A stretch of DNA of 64,000 nucleotides, from contig CATOTD010000008.1 of assembly GCA_951812995.1 (NCBI GenBank), positions 1-64,000 of the forward strand, given 5' to 3'. The number at the start of each line of letters is the position of its first letter. Position 1 is the stretch's first letter. Origin of the DNA: an uncultured Gammaproteobacteria bacterium. Lineage in GTDB: Bacteria; Pseudomonadota; Gammaproteobacteria; Eutrophobiales; Eutrophobiaceae. The notes beneath the pieces are model-generated. The model searched no databases. It saw only the letters and a list, made by a program, of their open reading frames with translations, and was not told the origin of the DNA. Positions 17,399 through 27,418 of this stretch are shown in pieces. The position numbers and the translations under genes are program-made.

Positions 17399-18670
17399 TT
17401 ATGCAAACAAATCCTGGTTCGACTCATATAAAGGTCGACGCTTACAAAGCGCAAGCACTTCACTTTTCACGCGCTCAATAACAGCGTCATCTCCCATGTT
17501 ATCCATGATGTCACAACACCAGTTTGCCACTTGCCTACAATCCGCTTCATTGAAACTGCGTGTTGTAATTGAAGGTGTGCCTATGCGGATGCCGCTGGTA
17601 ACAAAGGGTGATTGTGGATCATTGGGCACTGAATTTTTATTAACCGTGATATTGGCACGACTTAATGCGCAATCCACGTCTTTACCCGTCAGTCCTTTTT
17701 CGATCATATCGACTAAGAACAAGTGATTGTCTGTACCGCCAGATACGATCTTTAAACCACGTTCAATAAAAGTCGCCGCCATAATAGTGGCATTTTTCTT
17801 AACCTGTTGAATATAGGTCTTAAACCCGGGTTCCAGGCATTCTTTGAACGCCACTGCTTTTGCCGCAACCGTGTGCATGTGTGGGCCGCCTTGATAGGCC
17901 GGGAAAACCATGAAGTTGATTTTCTTTTGGATATCTGCATTGGCCTTGCCCATGATGATGCCGGCGCGCGGGCCACGTAATGTTTTATGCGTAGTCGATG
18001 TGGTAACGTCTGCAATCTGCACCGGGCTTGGATATTCCCCCGTTGCAACAAGACCGGCGATATGGGCAATATCAGCCACTAAAATCGCCCCTACCTTATC
18101 TGCAATCGCGCGAAAGCGCTGCCAGTCAACAATACGCGAATAGGCAGAAAAGCCGGTCATGATCAATTTTGGCTGGTGTTCCAATGCCAGCGCTTCGGCC
18201 TGGTCATAATCAATATAACCCTTATCATCCAGCCCATATTGAACCGCATCATAGATACGACCAGAGACGTTAACCGACGCACCGTGTGTCAGATGACCGC
18301 CATGTGCCAGACTCATGCCCATTATCTTGTCGCCCGGGTTGATCAGTGCCAGATAGACCGCACCATTTGCTTGCGAACCAGAATGCGGTTGCACGTTGAC
18401 CCAATCCGCATTAAAGAGTGTCCGGGCGCGGGCTATGGCTAATTGTTCGGCTACATCAACATATTCACAACCGCCGTAGTAGCGTTTGCCCGGGTACCCT
18501 TCAGCATATTTGTTGGTCAGCACAGAACCCTGGCATTCCAATACCCGTGGGCTGGTCATATTTTCAGACGCGATCAATTCAATATGCTCTTCCTGGCGGC
18601 GGCGTTCTGCTTCCATAGCGGCAAAGAGTTCATCATCAAACCCTTGTACTTTACTGTCTTTGGTAAACAT
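17399..18670 (-). CDS. glyA: serine hydroxymethyltransferase
   Basis: 423 residues, normal length. A PLP enzyme interconverting serine and glycine with tetrahydrofolate. Conserved blocks are [46 protein letters not shown] and the PLP-lysine motif [14 protein letters not shown] near residue 230. A C-terminal block reads [15 protein letters not shown]. The 255-bp upstream gap is AT-rich; I could not identify a riboswitch in it. Confidence 0.97.
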   Translation of the reverse strand: MFTKDSKVQGFDDELFAAMEAERRRQEEHIELIASENMTSPRVLECQGSVLTNKYAEGYPGKRYYGGCEYVDVAEQLAIARARTLFNADWVNVQPHSGSQANGAVYLALINPGDKIMGMSLAHGGHLTHGASVNVSGRIYDAVQYGLDDKGYIDYDQAEALALEHQPKLIMTGFSAYSRIVDWQRFRAIADKVGAILVADIAHIAGLVATGEYPSPVQIADVTTSTTHKTLRGPRAGIIMGKANADIQKKINFMVFPAYQGGPHMHTVAAKAVAFKECLEPGFKTYIQQVKKNATIMAATFIERGLKIVSGGTDNHLFLVDMIEKGLTGKDVDCALSRANITVNKNSVPNDPQSPFVTSGIRIGTPSITTRSFNEADCRQVANWCCDIMDNMGDDAVIERVKSEVLALCKRRPLYESNQDLFA

Positions 18671-18925
18671 GGTTTTACCTCATTCATTTAAGTTAAAAAA
18701 TAATCGTTCAAATAATATCGTGCGACATCGCTAAACTATCAATCCGTTATATAAAGAGTCGCGAATATTAAAACCTGTGACCTAAAAAATGGATTATACC
18801 TGAAGCATCCCTAGCATTGGTGATTTAAGGCAACTATTAGTGCGTTTTATTATAGCGGCATCGTCCCTATTTTATGACGATCTTTTTGAAGTATAATCAC
18901 GTACCGATAAACACCATTCATAGCC

Positions 18926-19816
18926 GTGGGTAATAGCGTGTCAGACACAGATAAATTATTAAAACGACTCGATGCACTACTCGACAAGATAACACCCTTC
19001 ATCCCTGAATCAGCCGCCGGAATAGATGAATTTAAGGGCGGTGCATTGCGTTGGCAAAGCTACGGGCAAAGCGGACTTTTTCATAAAATCAACGTATCTG
19101 GTCGAATAAAATTAGTCGATTTACAGTGCATAGCCCGACAAAAAGAACAAATAGATCGCAACACGCAACAATTTCTTGCAAATCTGCCCGCCAATAACGT
19201 GTTGTTGTGGGGGCCTAGAGGCACGGGGAAATCCTCTTTAATAAAAGCCCTGCTGAATGAATATCAAGCCAAAGGCTTGAGCCTTATAGAAGTTGAAAGA
19301 AAAGACCTGGGCGATTTAAGACGCATTATTGAACAGCTCAGTGGCAAGCAAGGTCATTTTATCTTGTATTGTGATGATTTGTCCTTTGCCGCCGATGATC
19401 CTGCCTACAAGACAATCAAGATTGCATTGGATGGCTCTTTGAGCAGTGTCCCGGATAATATTCTGATCTACGCAACATCCAACCGGCGGCATTTAATGCC
19501 GGAGACTATGCGCGATAATATAGCCAGCCACAACGTCAACGGCGAACTACATCTAAACGAATCCATTGAAGAAAAACTATCATTGTCTGAACGTTTTGGC
19601 CTATGGCTCGCGTTTCATCCCTTCAATCAGGATCAATATCTAGCGATTGTCGACTATTGGTTGAACAAGCTAAGATACGTCAGCAAAGATAAGGAGATTG
19701 ACCGTAAAGCAGCACTGAAGTGGGCGCTTGAGAAGGGCTCGCGTAGTGGTCGGTCGGCCTGGCAGTTTGCCAGAGACTGGACCGGGCACCATCAATTAAA
19801 GCGTGAATCATGGTAA
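18926..19816 (+). CDS. DUF815-family AAA ATPase
   Basis: 296 residues from GTG 18926; an alternative GTG lies at 18938. Walker A is LLWGPRGTGKSSLIKAL near residue 95 and Walker B-like acidic residues are in FILYCDDLSFA. A sensor-like YATSNRRHLMPE follows, then LSERFGLWLAFHPF. The family is predicted ATPases of unknown role. The gene is divergent from glyA and 70 bp upstream of the phosphorylase gene. Confidence 0.88.
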   Translation: MGNSVSDTDKLLKRLDALLDKITPFIPESAAGIDEFKGGALRWQSYGQSGLFHKINVSGRIKLVDLQCIARQKEQIDRNTQQFLANLPANNVLLWGPRGTGKSSLIKALLNEYQAKGLSLIEVERKDLGDLRRIIEQLSGKQGHFILYCDDLSFAADDPAYKTIKIALDGSLSSVPDNILIYATSNRRHLMPETMRDNIASHNVNGELHLNESIEEKLSLSERFGLWLAFHPFNQDQYLAIVDYWLNKLRYVSKDKEIDRKAALKWALEKGSRSGRSAWQFARDWTGHHQLKRESW

Positions 19817-19886
19817 GCCCATCCATAACCGCCGCCTTGATCATGCTAACGCATGAATACCGTAGCTTGTCGAGGGGATAGGTCGC

Positions 19887-20627
19887 ATGCGCAAAATCGC
19901 AATCATTGGTGGTAGCGGGCTCACTGAACTTGCGGGCTTAGAGATCGTCGATACATTGGAACGGGATACGCCATGGGGGATGCCTTCGGCACCGATCACG
20001 GTTACGCATATCAATAATCTTGAAGTCCTGTTTCTTCCGCGTCACGGTAATCCACATACGATTTTGCCAGATCAGATCAATTATCGCGCAAATATATGGG
20101 CACTGCATGCAGCGGATGTCAGTGAGATCATTGCCGTGAATGCGGTTGGCGGCATTACCCAAGCAATGACACCGCGGCGCATTGTGATACCGGATCAACT
20201 CATTGATTATACCCATGGTCGCGCCGCTACTTTCTACGAAGCGGGACTTGCTGAACCGCATATCGATTTTACGCATCCGTATTCTGCATCGTTGCGGCGG
20301 CAATTAATCGTTGCGGCAAACAAAACACAGGCGGATATTGTTGCAACGGCGACCTATGCGGTAACCCAAGGGCCAAGATTGGAAACGGCGGCAGAAATTC
20401 TGCGGCTGGAAAAAGACGGCAACGATATCGTCGGCATGACCAGTATGCCAGAGGCCAGCCTCGCCAGAGAATTGGCGATCGATTATGCCTGTTGCGCGCT
20501 GGTCGTAAATTGGGCCGCAGGCAAATCTGACGTTGCCATCACCATGGCCGCCATAGAACATAACTTAAGGGCGGGCATGGACAAGATCCAAACCCTGATG
20601 GCCATGCTGATTAACAATAAATCCTAG
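19887..20627 (+). CDS. mtnP: S-methyl-5'-thioinosine (or thioadenosine) phosphorylase
   Basis: 246 residues. A purine nucleoside phosphorylase of the MTAP type: start MRKIAIIGGSGLTELAGLE, PRHGNPHTILPDQINYRAN, VNAVGGIT, RIVIPDQLIDYTHGR and TYAVTQGPRLETAAEI, then DIVGMTSMPEASLARE. In several gammaproteobacteria this group acts on methylthioinosine after deamination of methylthioadenosine. The substrate cannot be fixed here. It is part of methionine salvage and polyamine by-product removal. Confidence 0.88.
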   Translation: MRKIAIIGGSGLTELAGLEIVDTLERDTPWGMPSAPITVTHINNLEVLFLPRHGNPHTILPDQINYRANIWALHAADVSEIIAVNAVGGITQAMTPRRIVIPDQLIDYTHGRAATFYEAGLAEPHIDFTHPYSASLRRQLIVAANKTQADIVATATYAVTQGPRLETAAEILRLEKDGNDIVGMTSMPEASLARELAIDYACCALVVNWAAGKSDVAITMAAIEHNLRAGMDKIQTLMAMLINNKS

Positions 20628-20642
20628 CAATCATGAACGCAC

Positions 20643-20757
20643 GTTCAGGTCGGGTCGGGTTGGGTGTGGCCGGGCATGGTCGGGTTCGGCTGGGTTGGGT
20701 TGATCTGGGTTCGGGTCGGACGTGAGTGGGCTGGGCTGGGTCGGGTCGGGCGTGACT
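20643..20757 (-). repeat. decamer array 3
   Basis: About 115 bp of G-rich units on the plus strand (TCGGGTCGGG, TTGGGTGTGG, CCGGGCATGG, CTGGGTTGGG and so on), so the C-rich strand is minus. It starts only 16 bp after the phosphorylase stop codon. The family leader is not recognisable at its C-rich 5' side. Confidence 0.7.
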
Positions 20758-20823
20758 CAAGCCTTGTGATCGGGGCACGTTGGTAATAGGGTGTCTGTGA
20801 ATGAAGCATGATTGCAATGGCCC

Positions 20824-20852
20824 CCACTGGCTTTAAGTGGCTGGGTTTTTTT
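20824..20852 (+). terminator. possible rho-independent terminator
   Basis: CCACT pairs with AGTGG around a 7-nt loop. Five bases later there is a run of seven T. It would end transcripts from the phosphorylase gene after they pass the decamer array. Confidence 0.4.
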
Positions 20853-20880
20853 GAATAGGGCAATCATACTGTTTGCAAAA

Positions 20881-20914
20881 TAGGAGTTTAATAGGAGTTT
20901 AATAGGAGTTTAAG
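20881..20914 (+). promoter_or_regulatory. triple tandem Shine-Dalgarno repeat
   Basis: The 12-base unit AATAGGAGTTTA occurs three times in direct tandem just upstream of the TTG start at 20915. This gives three AGGAG ribosome-binding sequences spaced 12 bases apart. Only the last is well placed (about 7 bases) for the start. Repeats of this kind can change copy number by slippage. Confidence 0.75.
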
Positions 20915-22207
20915 TTGCGTTTAATCCGATTATTAAAGCGTGATCTGGCACAAGAGATGGAAGACTGGATCGATGCGGGTTTGATTGAGCCTGCCCAAGT
21001 GCAAGCAATACTGCTACGTTACGGGATCAAGCAAGGCGAGTCTTCAACCCTGGGGTATTCTATCCTGCTGGGCTTGGGGTTACTGTTTGTGGGTCTGGCA
21101 CTGATCATCTTAGTGAGTGCCAACTGGGATGAGATACCGCGTCTTGCCAGAATGTTGGGGTTGATTGCGCTGACAGCCACGGTTAATGGTGTTGCTATTT
21201 GGCACTATCATAAGGGACAGGTCGCAAAGGCAGTCGGTGGCTTTTTTATAGGCAATTTCTGTTATGGCGCGTCTATTATTTTAATCGCTCAAATCTACCA
21301 TCTCGGTGAACACATGCCAGATGGTGTTTTCTGGTGGGCATTGGGTTGTATGCCGGCCGCGGGGTTGTTGCGAAGTCGCCTATTGACCTTGCAGATGCTG
21401 GTATTGGCGATTGTCTGGCTAGGCATGGAAGGCAGTTTGGGGTTTTATGCCAGCACTTTCCCACTGTTTCTGATCACTGCCTATTACGTTTTGTTTCGCT
21501 CAGAAGGTTCTTCGGCACTATTTTTGCTGGCCTTTATGGGCCTGATTTTTTGGCTGTACTATTCACTGTCGGTATTGTGGCAAACGCCCGTAGGGCCAGA
21601 CGGACAACATTTGGTGGTTGCCACGGCATTCTTGGCCCTTGCTCATGGCCTTAGCCACTGGCTGGCTAATCAAGGTACCCCCATGCGCTGTGACTACGGT
21701 GCTGTCTTGGGAGTCTGGACCTTGCGGCTTATTTTATTGTTGTGCTTTATCTTGAGTTTTGTTGATCCGTGGGAGGCGATGATTGAGGCAAGCTGGGATC
21801 ATGTCGCCTCCATGAGTGTGATTGCCGGTTTGTTTTGGGCCGTTGCGCTGATTCTGGCCTATCGCAACCGCCATCTTATCTATACGAGCGCGGCCAGTGC
21901 GCTGGTGATCATTGTCACCGCACTGGTTATCATGATCGACGATCGCGTGCATGGGATTTGGTTTCAAGCCGCTGGCAATGTGATGTTGGTGGCGATCGGT
22001 GTGGGGCTGATCATGCGTGGCATCCAGTCCAATGTGACGCAGTATTTTTGGACCGGAGTGAGTGTGATTTTGCTGGTGGCCATGGTGCGGTACTTCGATC
22101 TGATCGGCGATTATATTGGGGGCGCAATCTTGTTTGTCATCATGGGCGGGATTTTATTAGGTGCTGCGCATTTTTGGAAGCTGCGGGCCAGTGGTGCCAA
22201 GGCATGA
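20915..22207 (+). CDS. DUF2157-family polytopic membrane protein
   Basis: 430 residues from a TTG start preceded by the triple AGGAG repeat. An N-terminal soluble stretch (about 1-48) matches DUF2157: EMEDWIDAGLIEPAQVQAIL and then YGIKQGE. About ten hydrophobic segments follow, the first LLGLGLLFVGLALIILVSANWDEIPR, a signature of the family. Its stop overlaps the start of the GDYXXLXY gene by 4 bp (ATGA). The function of the pair is unknown; they are regularly adjacent in other bacteria. Confidence 0.88.
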   Translation: MRLIRLLKRDLAQEMEDWIDAGLIEPAQVQAILLRYGIKQGESSTLGYSILLGLGLLFVGLALIILVSANWDEIPRLARMLGLIALTATVNGVAIWHYHKGQVAKAVGGFFIGNFCYGASIILIAQIYHLGEHMPDGVFWWALGCMPAAGLLRSRLLTLQMLVLAIVWLGMEGSLGFYASTFPLFLITAYYVLFRSEGSSALFLLAFMGLIFWLYYSLSVLWQTPVGPDGQHLVVATAFLALAHGLSHWLANQGTPMRCDYGAVLGVWTLRLILLLCFILSFVDPWEAMIEASWDHVASMSVIAGLFWAVALILAYRNRHLIYTSAASALVIIVTALVIMIDDRVHGIWFQAAGNVMLVAIGVGLIMRGIQSNVTQYFWTGVSVILLVAMVRYFDLIGDYIGGAILFVIMGGILLGAAHFWKLRASGAKA

Positions 22208-22743
22208 ACATGAACAAGACGGTGCAATGGTTAATTTTGGCCGCACTGGCACAGGTGCTGGTGCTAGGCGGTATGTATGTCTCGGCGGCCATGCCGCTTT
22301 GGACTGGTCAGGCGGTGCGCCTTGCGACTAGGCCAGTCGATCCAAGATCGTTGTTTCGTGGTCATTACGCACGGTTGGATTATGAGATCGCCCGCATTGA
22401 TTCAGACTTGTTTCCCGGACTGACAGATTTGCGCCATGGCGAGGTCGTCTATGTGTTGTTGGATCAACAAGCGGACATCGCGCAGGTGGCTGGTGTGTCG
22501 CTATCGATCCCGACCGCAGGGCTGTTTATCCGTGGTCGACTGCAACACCCATCAACAGGACGTAAACAGCAACAGCTTAAGTATGGGATTGAAGCGTTTT
22601 TTGCCCCCAAAGACAAGGCCATCGCGTTAGAAAAGCAGTTGACCGCAGGGGGGGTTGTTGCCATTGTGATGGTGAGTGCGGGCGGCAAGGCCGCGTTGCA
22701 AGGGATAGTGCCTGACTCGTATCCTGACCCAAATCCTGGCTGA
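22204..22743 (+). CDS. GDYXXLXY-domain membrane-anchored protein
   Basis: 179 residues from ATG 22204, translationally coupled to the DUF2157 gene. One N-terminal membrane segment (about 7-27) is followed by PVDPRSLFRGHYARLDYEIA, which carries the GDYxxLxY signature as GHYARLDY. The remainder is an extracytoplasmic beta-rich domain. Function unknown. The His in place of Asp in the signature is a minor variation. Confidence 0.88.
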   Translation: MNMNKTVQWLILAALAQVLVLGGMYVSAAMPLWTGQAVRLATRPVDPRSLFRGHYARLDYEIARIDSDLFPGLTDLRHGEVVYVLLDQQADIAQVAGVSLSIPTAGLFIRGRLQHPSTGRKQQQLKYGIEAFFAPKDKAIALEKQLTAGGVVAIVMVSAGGKAALQGIVPDSYPDPNPG

Positions 22744-22853
22744 ACTTGAATCTGGCTTGCGACGGTTGCGCTGCCAAACCTGGTGAATCAAGTCTGAGGA
22801 TTAGCCTGGTGGATGCTTTTTATCGCGGCGGGTAGTGCGTTAATGTTATGCGT

Positions 22854-22881
22854 GTAGATCGTCTGAAGCGTTCTACTTTTT
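22854..22881 (+). terminator. probable rho-independent terminator
   Basis: GTAGATCG pairs with CGTTCTAC (one mismatch), followed by TTTTT. It lies downstream of the DUF2157/GDYXXLXY operon. Its right arm overlaps the stop codon of the convergent DUF3108 gene. Confidence 0.5.
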
Positions 22882-23601
22882 AAGCCCTAAACCGTTTAAT
22901 GTGTTGATGATAGCCGTTGTAAGCCCCCCCTTTTTTTCGACATTGACAACTTTCACGGGTAGAAAATCCAGATCATGCGCACACCATAAAAATGTTTTCC
23001 TATCGCTGTTTAACTTTTGTCGCGAAAGTTTGATGGTCTTGAACTCCCCAAGCGGCGTTTTTATCACTTCATCTGCTATGTGCGTAAAAATATATTGTTT
23101 TATCTTGCCGCCATCTGCGATCGTGTACCTATCGGGTACGATGCCGACTTTCAGATCAGACATGATAGTCAATTGATAGAGTAACTTGTCTAAAATGCCT
23201 GGTTCGGTTTTCATGTGCCAGGTGGAATCGTTAACCCGATTAATAATATTCCCTGTAGACCAGTTAAAACTGATCTCGACATCTCGGTCTTTTTTCCCGC
23301 CCGTACGCTGATATTTGTAGTGTAGTGGTTTGAAATGGTCGTCAATAAATTGCCAGTGACTTATTTCAATAATGTGATCTTTTCTAAAAAAAGAAATCAA
23401 ACCCGTGGTTTTAGTCTCCGAGTGAAAAACATAGTTGCCATCTTCGCCTGCGTAGAAATGTCTTTTTATGCGGCCTATTTCTATATCATTGTGATATAAA
23501 GCGTAGTGCGCTTCAAAAAACCCAGGGATTGCATTGCCAGCAAGACAGGCCGGTATATATAGCAACAAGTGTAGTAAAAATAGATATTTTTTAGCCGACA
23601 T
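22873..23601 (-). CDS. DUF3108 periplasmic protein
   Basis: 242 residues. A signal peptide (MSAKKYLFLLHLLLYIPACLA) is likely cleaved after CLA. The mature part is beta-rich: FEAHYALYHNDIEIGRIKR, TGLISFFRKDHI, LDKLLYQLTIMSDL and GEFKTIKLSRQK, the texture of DUF3108 proteins, which resemble lipoprotein-carrier-like folds. Function unknown. It diverges from hldE, 66 bp away. Confidence 0.82.
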   Translation of the reverse strand: MSAKKYLFLLHLLLYIPACLAGNAIPGFFEAHYALYHNDIEIGRIKRHFYAGEDGNYVFHSETKTTGLISFFRKDHIIEISHWQFIDDHFKPLHYKYQRTGGKKDRDVEISFNWSTGNIINRVNDSTWHMKTEPGILDKLLYQLTIMSDLKVGIVPDRYTIADGGKIKQYIFTHIADEVIKTPLGEFKTIKLSRQKLNSDRKTFLWCAHDLDFLPVKVVNVEKKGGLTTAIINTLNGLGLKK

Positions 23602-23667
23602 ATTTGGAGTGTATTATGCAACTATCGTGTGTTAGGATTTTGACCCTAGTCAAAAGCAATTATATAA

Positions 23668-25107
23668 ATGCAAGGAATCGTTTTTAAGCCAAAGAGCGCG
23701 ACAAAAGTATTAGTCGTCGGTGACATTATACTGGATCAATATATCTATGGTCAAACTAACCGGATCTCGCCAGAAGCACCCGTTCCTATCGTGCGCGTCA
23801 AAAATACAGAAGAGCGACCGGGTGGTGCCGCCAATGTGGCAATCAATGTTTCATCCTTAGGCATAAATACGCGATTATTGGGTATCACGGGCCAGGATGG
23901 TGCCTCAAACAGGTTGGAAAATATATTGCGCAAAAAAGGCGTTGCCTGTCATTTTGTGCGTCAAGATGGTTTTCAAACAATCAGCAAACAACGTGTATTG
24001 AGCCAACATCAACAGTTGCTAAGACTTGACTATGAAGACGACCCTGATGTGCCTGCAACAACAGCATTGATTGAGCAATACGTGCGGCTACTTGAAGCAG
24101 TGGATGTTGTAGTCTTGTCAGATTATGCAAAAGGGAGTTTGACCAGTGTGCAGACGCTGATTAAACAGGCCAATGATAAAAAGATAACAGTGTTAGTGGA
24201 TCCGAAATCATCTGATTTTAGTGCTTATCGCAACGCGAATATCCTAACCCCTAATTTAAGGGAATTAGAAGCCGTTGTCGGCGATTGCAAACGCCATGAA
24301 GTATTAGTCAATAAAGCCCGTGATCTACGGGAAAATCTACAGTTGGACGCTTTACTGGTGACCTGTGGTGAGAAGGGCATGATATTATTCCGTGGCGATG
24401 CAGAACCGCTACATCTCAAGGCCGAGACACACGAAGTGTATGATGTGACAGGTGCTGGCGATACTGTAATAGCAGTCTTGGCCGCATCAATCGCATCGGG
24501 TTATCAATTAGCACAGGCAACCGCTTTGGCTAATATAGCGGCCGGTTTGGTCGTTGCAAAGTTGGGCGCGGCCACTGTTGCGCCAGATGAATTAAATAGC
24601 GCCATTACAAGTAAGTATGCAGCCCCCGAAATATTAGATGCGTCTGGTGCGTTGGCGCTGATCAATCAGGCCAAGCGCAGGGGCGAACAAATAGTCATGA
24701 CCAATGGCTGTTTCGATATTATACATGCAGGCCATATCAATTATTTGACAGCCGCAAGAGCACTCGGTGATCGTTTGATCGTGGCAGTTAATGATGATGC
24801 TTCGGTAAGACGATTAAAAGGCGATTCTAGACCCATAAATGCTATAAAAAATAGAATGACGGTTTTGAATGCACTCACAGCGGTTGATTGGGTTGTCGCT
24901 TTTAGCGAAGATACGCCAGCGCGGCTAGTGGCCCTATTTGAACCCGATTGCCTCGTCAAAGGCGGCGATTACAGCGAAGAGCAAATAGCAGGTGCCGCAC
25001 TTGTTAAAAAAGCGGGGGGTAAAGTTGTCGTCTTGCCATTTGAGGATGGGTGCGCGACATCAATAATGCTGGAGAAAATGATGAAACATGACGAGGGAGT
25101 AGCATGA
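23668..25107 (+). CDS. hldE: bifunctional heptose 7-phosphate kinase / heptose 1-phosphate adenylyltransferase
   Basis: 479 residues, full length. The N-terminal ribokinase-like kinase (about 1-320) has GDIILDQYIYG, RPGGAANVAINVSSLG and the anion-hole motif DVTGAGDTVIAVLA. The C-terminal nucleotidyltransferase (about 345-479) has TNGCFDIIHAGHINYL with the HxGH motif. It makes ADP-D-glycero-heptose for LPS inner core together with GmhA, GmhB and HldD. It overlaps hldD by 4 bp. Confidence 0.96.
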   Translation: MQGIVFKPKSATKVLVVGDIILDQYIYGQTNRISPEAPVPIVRVKNTEERPGGAANVAINVSSLGINTRLLGITGQDGASNRLENILRKKGVACHFVRQDGFQTISKQRVLSQHQQLLRLDYEDDPDVPATTALIEQYVRLLEAVDVVVLSDYAKGSLTSVQTLIKQANDKKITVLVDPKSSDFSAYRNANILTPNLRELEAVVGDCKRHEVLVNKARDLRENLQLDALLVTCGEKGMILFRGDAEPLHLKAETHEVYDVTGAGDTVIAVLAASIASGYQLAQATALANIAAGLVVAKLGAATVAPDELNSAITSKYAAPEILDASGALALINQAKRRGEQIVMTNGCFDIIHAGHINYLTAARALGDRLIVAVNDDASVRRLKGDSRPINAIKNRMTVLNALTAVDWVVAFSEDTPARLVALFEPDCLVKGGDYSEEQIAGAALVKKAGGKVVVLPFEDGCATSIMLEKMMKHDEGVA

Positions 25108-26051
25108 TTGTCGTCACTGGAGGCGCTGGATTCATAGGCAGTCAAGTGGTTTCAGGGCTGAATAAACGGGGCCGGAATGACGTGCTTGTTGTTGATGATT
25201 TAGCAGATGGCAAAAAATTTGAAAATCTGGCAGTCAATAAAATCGCTGATTATTTTGACAAAACAGATTTTATACGCTTGATAAAAAAACGCGATCCATT
25301 ATGCGACAAGATTGAAATAATATTTCATCAAGGCGCCTGTTCGACGACAACAGAATGGGATGGTCAGTATATGATGGAGAATAATTATGCTTATTCAAAG
25401 GCACTGTTGCAGTGCAGTCTGGAAAAATCAATCGCCTTTATTTATGCCTCTAGTGCGGCGGTCTATGGTACTAATTCCAAATTCATTGAGGAGCCTCAAC
25501 ATGAATCGCCCGTGAATATCTATGGGTATTCAAAACTATTATTTGATAATTATGTTAGAGGATTAAACGCCGATATTGGATCTCAGGTGGTGGGCTTGCG
25601 TTATTTTAATGTGTTTGGCCCGCGCGAGGCACATAAAAAAAGCATGGCCAGCGTTGTTTATCATTTTAATAAACAGTTACATGAAACGGGCGCATTGAAT
25701 TTGTTTGCCGGGAGCTGCGGTTATGCGGATGGCGAACAGTGTAGGGATTTCATTTTTGTCGATGATGTTGTTAATGTTAATTTGTGGTTGCTGGATAATC
25801 CGCGTATCTCTGGCCTATTTAACGTAGGCACGGGTAGATCACATAGTTTTAATGATGTGGCCAAAGCCGTTATCGACTGGCATGGAACAGGTAAAATAAA
25901 TTATATTTCTTTTCCAGCCGACTTAAAGGAAAGCTACCAAAGTTTCACTAAAGCCAATCTTACAAAACTGCGTAAAACGGGCTATGAAAAGGAATTTACC
26001 TCTTTGCAAGCGGGTGTGAGTGCCTATCTGGAAACACTTAATGCAAAATAA
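25104..26051 (+). CDS. hldD: ADP-L-glycero-D-manno-heptose 6-epimerase
   Basis: 315 residues. Extended SDR enzyme: nucleotide-binding GGAGFIGSQV at the N-terminus, FHQGACSTTTEWDG, the catalytic YGYSK motif and LRYFNVFGPRE, then FNVGTGRSHSFNDV. It epimerises ADP-heptose at C6 for LPS core. Coupled to hldE by an ATGA overlap. Confidence 0.96.
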   Translation: MIVVTGGAGFIGSQVVSGLNKRGRNDVLVVDDLADGKKFENLAVNKIADYFDKTDFIRLIKKRDPLCDKIEIIFHQGACSTTTEWDGQYMMENNYAYSKALLQCSLEKSIAFIYASSAAVYGTNSKFIEEPQHESPVNIYGYSKLLFDNYVRGLNADIGSQVVGLRYFNVFGPREAHKKSMASVVYHFNKQLHETGALNLFAGSCGYADGEQCRDFIFVDDVVNVNLWLLDNPRISGLFNVGTGRSHSFNDVAKAVIDWHGTGKINYISFPADLKESYQSFTKANLTKLRKTGYEKEFTSLQAGVSAYLETLNAK

Positions 26052-26062
26052 TTTTTGAAACA

Positions 26063-27331
26063 TTGCGCCTACTCTATACGCTTGCAGTACATTTACTCGC
26101 CCCTTTTGTGCTATTAAGGCTGTTCTGGCTTGGCGCAAGAAACCCGGCTTATAAGTTAAGATGGCAAGAGAGGTTTGGTTTTTTTACATGGGACAAAGTA
26201 GAAAAACCAATCGCTTGGATCCATGCTGTGTCAGTGGGTGAAGTTAATGCGGCCCGGCCGATTATCAATCGCCTGCTTGACCATTATCCTCATTATCAAC
26301 TGCTCGTGACAACGGTTACGCCGACGGGCGCAATGACGGTTAAAAAACATTTTCCAGAACATGCGAGGCATCTGTATTTGCCATACGACTTGCCATTTTC
26401 AGTCAAAAAATTTCTCAGTAAAATTAAACCGGCACTATTGATAACAATGGAAACGGAGATATGGCCAAACCTTTATCAAGCCTGCCAACAAGCCGCTATC
26501 CCAATACTTATCATTAACGCCCGCTTAAGTCAGAAGTCTGCAAAAGGCTATCGCTTGGTGTCTTGTTTGATGCAAGATACATTGCGTTTGGTCGATGTGA
26601 TTGGTGCCCAGACTAAAAAAGATGCGGAACGGTTTATCTCTTTTGGTGCGCCATCAGAAAAAGTATTTGTCGCAGGTAACCTGAAGTTCGACATCAATAT
26701 TTCGTACGACATGACAGCACAAGCACAATCATTAAAACGCTATTTTTCAGTGCAACGGCCGATCTGGATCGCGGCCAGCACGCATGAAGGGGAAGACGAT
26801 ATCGTTTTAGATGCGCATATTAAAATCATGCAGGCCTATCCAGATGCGATATTAATCATGGCCCCGCGGCATCTGGAAAGAATAGATAAAATTGTATCCC
26901 AATGTAAGCGGCGGGGGTTAAATTATGTAACCCGCATCAAGCAAAAACCTTTCACGGCTAATCATGCTGTTTATTTACTGGATACATTAGGAGAACTTCA
27001 ATTACACTATGCTGTTGCACAAGTGGCGTTTATAGGAGGTAGTTTGGTAGCAAGAGGCGGGCAAAATATGATGGAGCCAGCAAGTTTGGGGTTGCCTATT
27101 ATTGCCGGGCATCACACGTTCAATTTTACAGAAATAACCGAATTGCTATCAGCGCAGAACGCCTTGATTCGCGTTGCTAATGAGGCTGAATTAAGTTATG
27201 AAGTGTGTCAGTTGTTAGGGGATGCCGAACGGCGGCATTGTATCGGTGAAACCGGCCGGGAGATCATCAAATCCAATCGCGGTAGCGTTGCGCGACTTAT
27301 GCAGTTGATTGAGCCGTATTTATCATGTTGA
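26063..27331 (+). CDS. waaA: 3-deoxy-D-manno-octulosonic acid transferase
   Basis: 422 residues from TTG 26063; no ATG lies in frame between the hldD stop and this point. The N-terminal membrane anchor region is followed by PIAWIHAVSVGEVNAARPII, typical of WaaA. ALLITMETEIWPNLY is the family ETEIWPN block and FVAGNLKFD is also conserved. The donor-side glutamate block is QNMMEPASLGLPIIAGHHTFNF. It adds Kdo to lipid A. It sits 11 bp after hldD, giving an inner-core operon hldE-hldD-waaA. Confidence 0.95.
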   Translation: MRLLYTLAVHLLAPFVLLRLFWLGARNPAYKLRWQERFGFFTWDKVEKPIAWIHAVSVGEVNAARPIINRLLDHYPHYQLLVTTVTPTGAMTVKKHFPEHARHLYLPYDLPFSVKKFLSKIKPALLITMETEIWPNLYQACQQAAIPILIINARLSQKSAKGYRLVSCLMQDTLRLVDVIGAQTKKDAERFISFGAPSEKVFVAGNLKFDINISYDMTAQAQSLKRYFSVQRPIWIAASTHEGEDDIVLDAHIKIMQAYPDAILIMAPRHLERIDKIVSQCKRRGLNYVTRIKQKPFTANHAVYLLDTLGELQLHYAVAQVAFIGGSLVARGGQNMMEPASLGLPIIAGHHTFNFTEITELLSAQNALIRVANEAELSYEVCQLLGDAERRHCIGETGREIIKSNRGSVARLMQLIEPYLSC

Positions 27332-27418
27332 CATGCAACTTTTGTTATTCGGCGAATCTCTAAGGCATGGGTTTGGATATGCTTAAATTCAATACTAATA
27401 AAATCAGGAGAAATATTT

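Noticed and set aside
18671..18925. Riboswitch upstream of glyA
   Set aside because: AT-rich, with no conserved glycine, SAM or tetrahydrofolate core recognised by eye.
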